Source: Qipengyuania flavescens (lineage in GTDB: Bacteria > Pseudomonadota > Alphaproteobacteria > Sphingomonadales > Sphingomonadaceae). From it: a DNA stretch of 64,000 bases. The stretch lies in NCBI RefSeq assembly GCF_029688735.1, contig NZ_JARULD010000006.1, positions 31,875 to 95,874 on the forward strand. Direction: 5' to 3'. The position numbers and the translations under genes are program-made. Within the stretch, counting starts at the first letter, position 1; each line of letters begins with the position of its first letter. The notes beneath the pieces are model-generated. The model searched no databases. It saw only the letters and a program-made list of their open reading frames with translations, and was not told the origin of the DNA. This document shows, one piece after another, positions 27,664-35,552 of the stretch.

Positions 27664-30494
27664 TGCGCCGCGCCCCAGCTCTTGCCGGTGCCGATCTCGA
27701 CGCCCAGCGGCACGGTGAGCTCGACCGCAGGCTGCGCAGCCTCGGCCATCACGCGCTCGATCACCGGCCTGGCCTGCTCGACATCGCTTTCGGGCAGTTC
27801 GAAGACCAGTTCGTCATGCACCTGCAGCAGCATGCGGACATGGCCGAGCCCCGCTTCTTCCAGCGCGGGCATCATTCGGGCCATGGCGCGTTTGATGATA
27901 TCGGCGCTGGTCCCCTGGATGGGCGCATTGATCGCCGCGCGTTCGCTGCCCTGCCGCTCATTCGGGTTCTTGGAATTGATCCGCGGAAACCATGTCTTGC
28001 GCCCGAAGAGCGTCTCCGAATAGCCGCACTCGCGCACCCGCTCGGTGGTTTCGAGGATGTACCTCTGGATGCCCGGAAAGCGCTGGAAATAGGTGTCGAT
28101 CATTTCCTGCGCCTCGTCCGCCTCCACGCCCAGACGACCTGCGAGACCCCAGCGAGAGATGCCGTAGAGGATGGCGAAGTTGATCGTCTTGGCCCGCCCG
28201 CGCGTGTCGCGATTGACCTCTCCGAACATCTCCTTCGCCGTGCGCGAGTGGATGTCCTCGCCCTCTTCGAAGGCTTCCTTCAGGCTCGGCACATCCGCCA
28301 TGTGGGCAGCGAGGCGCAGTTCGATCTGCGAATAGTCGGCGGCAAGCAGGACATTGCCCTCTTCTGCCACGAAGGCTTCGCGGATCTGGCGACCGATCTC
28401 GGTACGGATCGGGATGTTCTGGAGGTTCGGATCGGTCGAGGAAAGCCGTCCGGTCTGCGCGCCCACCAGGCTGTAGCTGGTGTGCACGCGGCTGGTTTCG
28501 GGGTTGATCGCTTCCTGCAGCGCGTCGGTATAGGTCGACTTGAGCTTCGCGAGCTGGCGCCATTCGAGCACCTTGTTAGCGATCTCCGCCCCTTCGCCGG
28601 ACAGGCGCTCCAGCACGCTCTGGTCGGTCGAGTACTGCCCGCTCCTGCCCTTCTTGCCGCCCTTGTAGCCGAGCGTATCGAACAGCACCTCGCCGAGCTG
28701 CTTGGGGCTGCCGACGGTGAATTCGGTCCCGGCGATTTCGTGGATTTCGCCTTCGAGCCGGCCGATTTCCTTGGCGAATTCCTCGGACAGCCTGGCCAGC
28801 CGCGCGCGGTCGACCTTGATGCCATAGCGCTCCATCTGCGCGACGACCGGGACCAGCGGGCGATCGACCCGCTCGTAAACCCGCGTACCGCCTTCGGTCG
28901 CCAGCCGCGGTTTGAGCATGGTGTGCAACCGCCAGGTGACGTCGGCATCCTCGGCGGCGTATTCGGTCGCCTTGTCGAGCGGGACTTCGCCGAAGGGGAT
29001 CGCCTTCCTGCCGGTGCCGCACAGCTCCTTGAAGGTCAGGCATTTGTGGCCGAGGTGCCGCTCGGCCAGCTCGTCCATGCCGTGCCCGCCGCCGATCCCG
29101 TCGAGCGCGCGGCCGGCGTCGAGATCGAAGCTTATGACCATGGTGTCGTCGATCGGATGGACCGCCACGCCGTTTCGCGCGAGGACATTGAGGTCGTATT
29201 TGCCGTTGTGGAAGACCTTCAGCACGGCATCGTCGGCGAGCAAGGGGCGTAGCGCATCCAGCGCGGCCGATATTTCGATCTGCTCCGGCTTGTCAGCGAA
29301 CATGTCGCTTCCACCATGCCGCAGTGGAATATAGCAGGCATCGTTCGGACCAAGCGCGAGGCTGATGCCGACGAGATCGCATTGCATGCAGTCGAGCGAG
29401 CTGGTTTCCGTGTCCACCGCCACCAGCCGCGCGGCCTTGGCGCGCTCGATCCAGTGCTGCAGCCGCTCCATCGTCTGCACGCATTCATAGGCTGACCGGT
29501 CGACCTCCGGCATGTCCGGCAGGGGCTGGCGATTGCCGTCGCTGCTCGCTTCCGCGCCCTTCGTGTCCTGCTTGGCCGGATTGAGATTGTTGGCGCGCGT
29601 CGGGCTGCCGGTGCCTGCTTCAAGGCGCTTAAGCAGGCTGGTGAAGCCATGCTTTTCGAGGAAAGCGGCCAGAGGTTCGCTCGGTACGCCATCCAGCTTC
29701 ATGTCGTCGAGCGCGACAGGCAGTTCGCAATCTTCCTTCAGCGTCACGAGCACCCGGCTGAGTTCCGCATCCGCGCGATGCTCGATCAGGCGCTCCTTCA
29801 GCTTGGACTTCTTCATGCCTTCGGCGAAATCGAGTGCAGCCGTGAGGTCGCCATGTTCCGCGATCAGCTTGCTCGCGGTTTTCGGGCCGACGCCGAAGAT
29901 GCCGGGAATGTTGTCGACCGAATCGCCCATCAGCGCGAGGACATCGCCCACCTTTTCGGGCGGAACGCCGAATTTCTCCTCGACCTCCTCGATATAGATG
30001 CGCGCGCTCTTCATCGTGTCGAGCATGTCGATTTTCGCGCCGTCTTTCTCGCCGACGAGTTGCATCAAATCCTTGTCGGAACTGACGATCGTTACATTCC
30101 AGCCCTGCTCCTGCGCGGCGCGGGCGTAGGAGGCGATCATGTCGTCCGCCTCCACATCCGGTTCCTCGATGCAGGGCAGACTGAAGGCGCGGGTGGCATC
30201 GCGGATCAACGGAAATTGCGGGACGAGGTCCTCCGGTGGATCGGGGCGATTGGCCTTGTACTGGTCGTAAATCTCGTTGCGAAAGGAATAACTCGATTTA
30301 TCGAGGACCACCGCCAGATGTGTCGGGCCGTCGGCCTTGTCGAGATCGTCGGCCAGCTTCCACAGCATCGTCGTGTAGCCGTATACAGCGCCTACCGGAG
30401 TGCCTTCCGGGTCGGTCAGCGGCGGCAGCCGATGGTAGGCTCGAAAGATGTAGGCGGAGCCATCGACGAGATAGAGGTGCGGTTGAGCGGCCAT
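27660..30494 (-). CDS. polA: DNA polymerase I
   Basis: The 944-residue product has all three parts: a 5'-3' exonuclease N-domain (YLVDGSAYIFRAYH, IEEPDVEADDMIASYA), a proofreading 3'-5' exonuclease (VAVDTETSSLD and FHNGKYDLNVL) and the family A polymerase (DYSQIELRLAAH motif A, RGRAKTINFAILYG motif B, QVHDELVFE motif C). It fills gaps during Okazaki maturation and repair. No disruption. The histidine kinase gene follows with overlap. Confidence 0.98.
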   Translation of the reverse strand: MAAQPHLYLVDGSAYIFRAYHRLPPLTDPEGTPVGAVYGYTTMLWKLADDLDKADGPTHLAVVLDKSSYSFRNEIYDQYKANRPDPPEDLVPQFPLIRDATRAFSLPCIEEPDVEADDMIASYARAAQEQGWNVTIVSSDKDLMQLVGEKDGAKIDMLDTMKSARIYIEEVEEKFGVPPEKVGDVLALMGDSVDNIPGIFGVGPKTASKLIAEHGDLTAALDFAEGMKKSKLKERLIEHRADAELSRVLVTLKEDCELPVALDDMKLDGVPSEPLAAFLEKHGFTSLLKRLEAGTGSPTRANNLNPAKQDTKGAEASSDGNRQPLPDMPEVDRSAYECVQTMERLQHWIERAKAARLVAVDTETSSLDCMQCDLVGISLALGPNDACYIPLRHGGSDMFADKPEQIEISAALDALRPLLADDAVLKVFHNGKYDLNVLARNGVAVHPIDDTMVISFDLDAGRALDGIGGGHGMDELAERHLGHKCLTFKELCGTGRKAIPFGEVPLDKATEYAAEDADVTWRLHTMLKPRLATEGGTRVYERVDRPLVPVVAQMERYGIKVDRARLARLSEEFAKEIGRLEGEIHEIAGTEFTVGSPKQLGEVLFDTLGYKGGKKGRSGQYSTDQSVLERLSGEGAEIANKVLEWRQLAKLKSTYTDALQEAINPETSRVHTSYSLVGAQTGRLSSTDPNLQNIPIRTEIGRQIREAFVAEEGNVLLAADYSQIELRLAAHMADVPSLKEAFEEGEDIHSRTAKEMFGEVNRDTRGRAKTINFAILYGISRWGLAGRLGVEADEAQEMIDTYFQRFPGIQRYILETTERVRECGYSETLFGRKTWFPRINSKNPNERQGSERAAINAPIQGTSADIIKRAMARMMPALEEAGLGHVRMLLQVHDELVFELPESDVEQARPVIERVMAEAAQPAVELTVPLGVEIGTGKSWGAAH

Positions 30495-30616
30495 CGGGGC
30501 GACTTAGCAGCGTGATTGCGGCATGGGGAGAAATTTCACGCCTACCAAAATATGGCGGAAATCCGGCATTTTCGACAAAATAAGGCAGAAAAAAGGCGAG
30601 ATTGGTCGCTAATCAC

Positions 30617-30645
30617 TTGCGCTGCCACATTGTCGCCCTTATTTA
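30617..30645 (+). promoter_or_regulatory. Possible sigma-70 promoter of the small lipoprotein gene
   Basis: TTGCGC (30617-30622), a 17-base spacer and TATTTA (30640-30645) approximate a housekeeping promoter about 90 bases before the start codon. Pattern reading only. Confidence 0.35.
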
Positions 30646-30734
30646 GACATCGTGAGGCCTGATTTGGGACTCGCGCAGAGGGTCGGCCAAGGGTCGCCCC
30701 GATGCTCCAGACTCGCTGTTTGAGGAATTGTATT

Positions 30735-31007
30735 ATGCGTAAGATCGCTCTTGTTGCTGCTGCTTCGGCCGCTGCTCTTTCGCTCGCCGCTTGCTCGGAA
30801 GCTACCGAAGATTCGGCTGAAACCACCATGGATTCGGCTGCTGCCGACACCGAAGCCAACATGGAAGCCGCTGGCGACACCATGGAAGCTGCTGGCGCCG
30901 AAATGGAAGCCGGTGCTGAAGAAATGGCTGCCGATGCCGACGCAGCTGCTGCTGAAGTCGAAGCTGAAGTCGAAGGCGAAACCGAAGCTGAAGCACAGGC
31001 CGACTAA
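30735..31007 (+). CDS. Small acidic Ala/Glu-rich lipoprotein
   Basis: The 90-residue product starts MRKIALVAAASAAALSL, with lipobox LAAC giving Cys20 or so as the lipidated residue. The mature part is almost only A, E, D, M, G and T in a loose repeat of about seven residues (TMEAAGAEMEAG) and could form an amphipathic helix or coiled coil, reminiscent in layout of small outer-membrane lipoproteins. No family recognised. Its own terminator follows, so it is likely monocistronic and perhaps highly expressed. Confidence 0.75.
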   Translation: MRKIALVAAASAAALSLAACSEATEDSAETTMDSAAADTEANMEAAGDTMEAAGAEMEAGAEEMAADADAAAAEVEAEVEGETEAEAQAD

Positions 31008-31051
31008 TCGCGCCAGCGCTTCGGAACGGTTTATCGGTTCGAAACAGGAAA

Positions 31052-31080
31052 GGGCGGTGCCGCAAGGCGCCGCCCTTTTC
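31052..31080 (+). terminator. Rho-independent terminator with GNRA-type loop
   Basis: The 10-base arms at 31052-31061 and 31066-31075 pair with one wobble around a GCAA loop, followed by TTTTCCTTT. It closes the small lipoprotein gene. Confidence 0.85.
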
Positions 31081-31131
31081 CTTTGTCATCACACATGGTC
31101 GAAGAGGTCCGGTAAGCTGACCTGGCGAGCC

Positions 31132-32154
31132 TTACTCGCCGCCATACTCCGCATTGGCCCAGGCGCGGCCATCATTGGCTGCGCGCCCGAACCCGCGATA
31201 CAGCGCATCGGTGATCGTGGAGATGCGCCCGTCGCGCAAGCGCCGGGCTTCCAGCTTCTGCGCCCTGCTGCCATTCTCGACCGCCATCGAAGGGCTCTGC
31301 CCGGTTACGTAGATCGCGGCTGCGATCGCGCGTCCATCCGGCATATGGAATATGCCGATATCGCTTGCGGTGCGGCTGAGCGTCCCGGTCTTATGAGCGA
31401 GCATGGCACTCATCGGCAGGACGGAGCGCATCCGCCGCTTCCCGGTCGTCGTCTCCAGCATGGCATCGACCAGCACGCGACGTGAATTGTCGCTCAGCCA
31501 ACGGCCTTGGTAGATCCCTGCGAGCAGCTGGCCCATTGCCCGTGGAGTCGCGCTGTCGCGGATGTCGATCGACGATGCCGGATCGCTTCGTCCGTCTTCG
31601 CGGATCAGCGTCTTGATATCGCGCGAGAGCGTAAAGCCCTCGATCCCGGCCTTCTGCATCCACGCATTCACCGCAGCAGGGCCACCGACGGCATTGAGCA
31701 TGGCGTCGGTGCAATCGTTGCAGCTCTTGCTGATCATCAGGCTGATGTGACGAGACGCAGGCATATAGGCACCGCCGGGACGTGGCAGCTGCCATTCGCT
31801 TGTCAGGCTCCACTTGCCCGCATCGACGCCTGCGAGATAGGTCGCAGCAATCGCGACCTTGCTGGTGCTGGCCATCGGAAAGCGCTGGTCGGCGAGAACG
31901 CCGACTTCCTGACCCGTCGTCAGGTCGACCGCGTAAACGCCGATGCGCCCGCGTGAACCTTCCGCGAGGCGCGCAATCTGCCGCTCGAAGTCGGAATCGT
32001 AGCGCGCGACCATCGACGAAGGTTCGCGAACTTCGGTCCCGAGGGTCCTGTCGAAGGCTGATTCGAACGCCTGCGTATCGCTGTTGGCAATGGCGGGCGA
32101 TGCCAGGGCGATGGCCCCCGCCGTAATAATCTTTCCGAAAAGTCCTGTCCGCAT
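31132..32154 (-). CDS. Beta-lactamase-fold serine hydrolase, secreted; divergent at the general base
   Basis: The 340-residue product has a signal sequence (cleavage near residue 23), then the class A penicillin-binding fold. It keeps S96-T-S-K99, the S-x-N segment (S144-C-N146) and KTG (255-257), plus RDSATPRAMG, typical of class A after the omega loop. The omega-loop Glu expected in a DRxEP motif is absent: the aligned text is LSRDIKTLI, with Ile at the Glu position. Activity is therefore uncertain: it might be a DD-peptidase-like or inactive protein rather than a beta-lactamase. No neighbouring regulator (ampR, blaI) is seen. Confidence 0.8.
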   Translation of the reverse strand: MRTGLFGKIITAGAIALASPAIANSDTQAFESAFDRTLGTEVREPSSMVARYDSDFERQIARLAEGSRGRIGVYAVDLTTGQEVGVLADQRFPMASTSKVAIAATYLAGVDAGKWSLTSEWQLPRPGGAYMPASRHISLMISKSCNDCTDAMLNAVGGPAAVNAWMQKAGIEGFTLSRDIKTLIREDGRSDPASSIDIRDSATPRAMGQLLAGIYQGRWLSDNSRRVLVDAMLETTTGKRRMRSVLPMSAMLAHKTGTLSRTASDIGIFHMPDGRAIAAAIYVTGQSPSMAVENGSRAQKLEARRLRDGRISTITDALYRGFGRAANDGRAWANAEYGGE

Positions 32155-32294
32155 CCCGTCCTGTTACCCTTTGCGTGGTTTACCGATGCTTAAGATGGCT
32201 CAAGCGTCGCCAACAAGGGATATAGCGACAGAAAGTGGCGCGAATGCGACAATCGATTCGCTACCAAGGGAACAAACGGGGTGCGGCACGAAGG

Positions 32295-32702
32295 CTAAGC
32301 GTTGGCGATGGCCTTTTCGATCCGGTCGACGGGTTCGCCCGTCATCGTCTTGTCGATCTCGCCGACCAGCTTCTTTTCGAGTTCGCCGTGATAGTGGCGG
32401 CGCATTTCACCCAGCGTCTTCGGGTCGGCAATGACGAGCACATCGCTGATCTCCCCGGAGATGGCCTTGGCGTTCAGCCATTCGGCCGCAGCCGCGCCAT
32501 GGGCCAGCTCTTCGAGGTCCGTCCGGCCGTGCTCCTGACCGATATCGTCCTGGTGCTTGACCCCGGCACTGTAGTTGGTCGCGGTGAGATCGGGCTTCTG
32601 GGCGTCCTCCAGCTTGGGTTCGAACATCTGCCCCGAATTGCGCATCACCGTAAAGTTCTCGCCATCCACGATTGCGACATGCGCCTTGTTGGGAAGTTTC
32701 AT
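32295..32702 (-). CDS. Host attachment family protein
   Basis: The 135-residue product begins MKLPNKAHVAIVDGENFTVMRN, the opening of the Host_attach family (PF10116 type), with DVLVIADPKTLGEMRRHYHGELEKKLVGEIDKTMTG near the end, which is also typical. The biochemical role is unknown; the name comes from plant-associated bacteria. Start chosen at 32702 because AGGAG lies about 9 bases upstream. It is divergent from the phosphotransferase gene with a 93-base gap. Confidence 0.8.
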   Translation of the reverse strand: MKLPNKAHVAIVDGENFTVMRNSGQMFEPKLEDAQKPDLTATNYSAGVKHQDDIGQEHGRTDLEELAHGAAAAEWLNAKAISGEISDVLVIADPKTLGEMRRHYHGELEKKLVGEIDKTMTGEPVDRIEKAIANA

Positions 32703-32795
32703 CCAGATTTCTCCTGCTGTGTCTGTTTCTGCACCATCAACGAGCGAGGCCTTGGACGGGTCCGGGCTTGAGCGGCGAAGCGTTTGCCTGCAAGC

Positions 32796-34154
32796 ATGGA
32801 CTGCATGGGAACGGATGACAGCCGGAGCGCGATCGAGCGCGGCTTGAACGAGGCGCTCGCGCGGGCGGGCATGGGGGAGGCCAACGGGCTCGCGCGCCTG
32901 ACCGGCGGGGCGACGATGGAAAGCTGGCGTTTCGCTTGCGACGGGGCAGACTACGTCCTGCGCCGCGCGCCGAGCCTCGAGTTCATGGAGGGCCGGCCCT
33001 ACGGTCACGACAGCGAGGCGGCGATCATCGGCGCCGCATTCGAAGCCGGGGTGACGGCACCCGAAGTCGTCCTGGTGCTCGAGCCGGATGACGGGATCGG
33101 CAGCGGCTTCGTGATGCGTGCTCTCCCCGGCACGCCCGATCCCCGCGCGATCCTGGCGATGGACAATCCTGGGCAATTGCTGCGCGAAGTGGCCCGGGAC
33201 CTCGCCCGCATTCACGCACTCGAACCGGCTAAGCTCCCGGAAGATGTCCCCGAGATGGACTATGTGGAGGCTGTCGAAGGGCTGGCCGAACAGTTCGAGG
33301 AGGCGGGCGGCGACCGGCCGATCATCGCCCTTGGCCTAAAGTGGTTGCGCGACAATCTGCCCGAACGGGTTGAGCCCGTCCTCAATCATGGCGACTACAG
33401 GCTCGGCAATCTGCTGGCCGAGGATTCGCACCTCACCGGCGTGCTCGACTGGGAGCTGGCGCATTTCGGGGACCGGCACGAGGATCTCGCATTCGGCTGC
33501 ATGGCGGTCTGGCGATTCGCCCGCGTCGATCGCCCGGCGCTGGGGCTCGGCTCGCTCGAAGACTATGTCGAAGCCTATGAGGCCGAAAGCGGCGTGTCGC
33601 TCGACGCCGGCCGGTTCCGCTTCTGGCTGATCTACCGCACCGTGTGGTGGGCGCTCGGCTGCATCCGCATGGCCGATTTCTGGCGCAGCGGAGAAGACCG
33701 CATGCTCGAACGCGTCGTCATTTCGCGCCGGACGAGCGAACAGGAACTCGATCTCCTCCTGCTGCTGGAAGACGACGCGCCAGAGGAAGAACAGGCGCGG
33801 CCGCTCCCGCCAAGCGATGTGAAGCTCGATCCGCTGGGCGAGGCGAGCGTCGGCGAGATCGCCGAGGCGATTTCCGAATGGCTCGCCACCATCAAGGACC
33901 GCATGGAAGGGCACGACCGCTTCCAGCTGGCGGTCGCCCGCAATGCGCTTGGCATGATTTCGCGCGGGGACCGGGTCGATATCGAATTCGCCGACGATCT
34001 GCTGGCGCAGGAGCTTCTCGATGGGGAACGCTCGCTCGCGACCCCCGGCCTGCTCGCGCTGCTGCGCCGCTCTGCGCTCGACAAGCTGGCGGCCGACGTG
34101 CCCAAATACCCGATGCTCGCGCTGGCTCGCGCAAAATGGACTGGAGAGGACTGA
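32796..34154 (+). CDS. Aminoglycoside-phosphotransferase-fold protein with C-terminal helical domain
   Basis: From ATG 32796 (alternatives 32784 TTG and 32805 ATG; no clear Shine-Dalgarno) the product has 452 residues. Kinase-fold landmarks: an N-lobe LTGGATMESWRF, catalytic LNHGDYRLGNLL, and DWELAHFGD for metal binding. A second helical part (residues about 340-450) is the kind seen in sphingomonad and mycobacterial acyl-CoA-metabolism phosphotransferases. The family is commonly encoded beside acyl-CoA dehydrogenases, as here. The phosphate acceptor is not known and antibiotic resistance should not be assumed. Confidence 0.85.
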   Translation: MDCMGTDDSRSAIERGLNEALARAGMGEANGLARLTGGATMESWRFACDGADYVLRRAPSLEFMEGRPYGHDSEAAIIGAAFEAGVTAPEVVLVLEPDDGIGSGFVMRALPGTPDPRAILAMDNPGQLLREVARDLARIHALEPAKLPEDVPEMDYVEAVEGLAEQFEEAGGDRPIIALGLKWLRDNLPERVEPVLNHGDYRLGNLLAEDSHLTGVLDWELAHFGDRHEDLAFGCMAVWRFARVDRPALGLGSLEDYVEAYEAESGVSLDAGRFRFWLIYRTVWWALGCIRMADFWRSGEDRMLERVVISRRTSEQELDLLLLLEDDAPEEEQARPLPPSDVKLDPLGEASVGEIAEAISEWLATIKDRMEGHDRFQLAVARNALGMISRGDRVDIEFADDLLAQELLDGERSLATPGLLALLRRSALDKLAADVPKYPMLALARAKWTGED

Positions 34155-35446
34155 TGGACTTCACGATCCCCGAGGATCTCGAGAATTACTACGAGGAACT
34201 GGTCGGCTTCATCGAGACAGAAATCATCCCGCTCGAACAGCAGGACGACAATATCCGCTTCTTCGACCACCGCCGCGAATATGCGCGCACCGACTTCGAG
34301 AAGGGCGGCCTGCCGCGCGAGGATTGGGAAGAGCTGCTGCGCGAAGCCCGCAAGCGTGCCGATGCCGCCGGCCACTGGCGCTTCAGCGCGCCGAAGAAAT
34401 ACGGCGGCAAGGACGGCTCCAACCTCTGGATGGCGGTCATCCGCGATCGCTTCGCCCAGCGCGGTTTGGGCCTGCATAACGATCTGCAGAACGAGCATAG
34501 CATCGTCGGCAACTTCCCCTTCGTCGAAATGTTCGAACAATGGGGCACGGAAGAACAGAAACAGGAATTCATCCTCGGCGGGTTCGAAGGCAGGCGCCGC
34601 GTCGCTTTCGGCCTCACCGAACCGCATCATGGCTCCGACGCCACGCATATGGAGACCAAGGCGGTGCGCGAAACGCGCGACGGGGTCGACGGCTGGAGGA
34701 TAGACGGGGAGAAGATGTGGATCACGGGCATGCATGTCGCCACCCACTGCGCGATGTTCGCCCGCACCTCCGGCGAAGATGGCGATGCCAGCGGGATCAC
34801 CTGCTTCCTCGTCCCCAACCCGATCGAGGGGCTGGAGATCGAGGAATGGCTGTGGACCTTCAACATGCCCACCGATCACCCGCGCCTCAGCGTGAACAAC
34901 GTCTGGGTGCCCGACAGTGCCATTCTCGGCGTCGAGGGCAGGGGCCTTTCGCTGGCACAGAGCTTCGTTCACCAGAACCGCATCCGCCAGGCCGCGAGCA
35001 GCTGCGGCGCAGCGCAGTATTGTGTCGAGGAAAGCGTGAAATACGCCCGCGAACGCAAGCCGTTCGGGCAGGAGCTGGCGCGCAACCAGAGTATCCAGTT
35101 CCCGCTGGTCGAGCTGGCGACCCAATGCGAGATGCTGCGCCTGCTGATCTACAAGACGGCCTGGGAAATGGACAACATGCCACATGAGGAGATCGAGAAA
35201 ACGATCTCCGACAAGGTCAGCATGTGCAATTACTGGGCGAACCGGCTGGTGTGCGAGGCGGCGGATCGCGCGATGCAGGTGCACGGCGGTATCGGCTATT
35301 CGCGGCACAAGCCGTTCGAGCATATCTACCGCCACCACCGCCGCTATCGCATCACCGAGGGGGCCGAAGAAATCCAGATGCGCAAGGTGGGCGCATATCT
35401 GTTCGGCTATCTCGGCCCGCGGCGCGGCAAGTTCGCATCAGGTTGA
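34154..35446 (+). CDS. Acyl-CoA dehydrogenase family protein
   Basis: The 430-residue flavoprotein from ATG 34154 overlaps the preceding stop by one base. It has helical N-domain residues (MDFTIPEDLENYYEELVGFIETEIIPLEQQ), the substrate-side FGLTEPHHGSDATHM stretch and the terminal signature HGGIGYSRHKPFEHIYRHHRRYRITEGAEEIQ. It removes two hydrogens from an acyl-CoA, passing electrons to ETF. Substrate chain length is not readable. Coupled with the phosphotransferase gene. Confidence 0.92.
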   Translation: MDFTIPEDLENYYEELVGFIETEIIPLEQQDDNIRFFDHRREYARTDFEKGGLPREDWEELLREARKRADAAGHWRFSAPKKYGGKDGSNLWMAVIRDRFAQRGLGLHNDLQNEHSIVGNFPFVEMFEQWGTEEQKQEFILGGFEGRRRVAFGLTEPHHGSDATHMETKAVRETRDGVDGWRIDGEKMWITGMHVATHCAMFARTSGEDGDASGITCFLVPNPIEGLEIEEWLWTFNMPTDHPRLSVNNVWVPDSAILGVEGRGLSLAQSFVHQNRIRQAASSCGAAQYCVEESVKYARERKPFGQELARNQSIQFPLVELATQCEMLRLLIYKTAWEMDNMPHEEIEKTISDKVSMCNYWANRLVCEAADRAMQVHGGIGYSRHKPFEHIYRHHRRYRITEGAEEIQMRKVGAYLFGYLGPRRGKFASG

Positions 35447-35552
35447 TCGCATCAATTTTATCAGGGCGAGAGCGCCGTTCGTAGAACAATCGCTTGACCG
35501 CGCGGGCGCGTGAGGGGCTTATTGCACCTTCATACTTCGGGGACCGCACATC

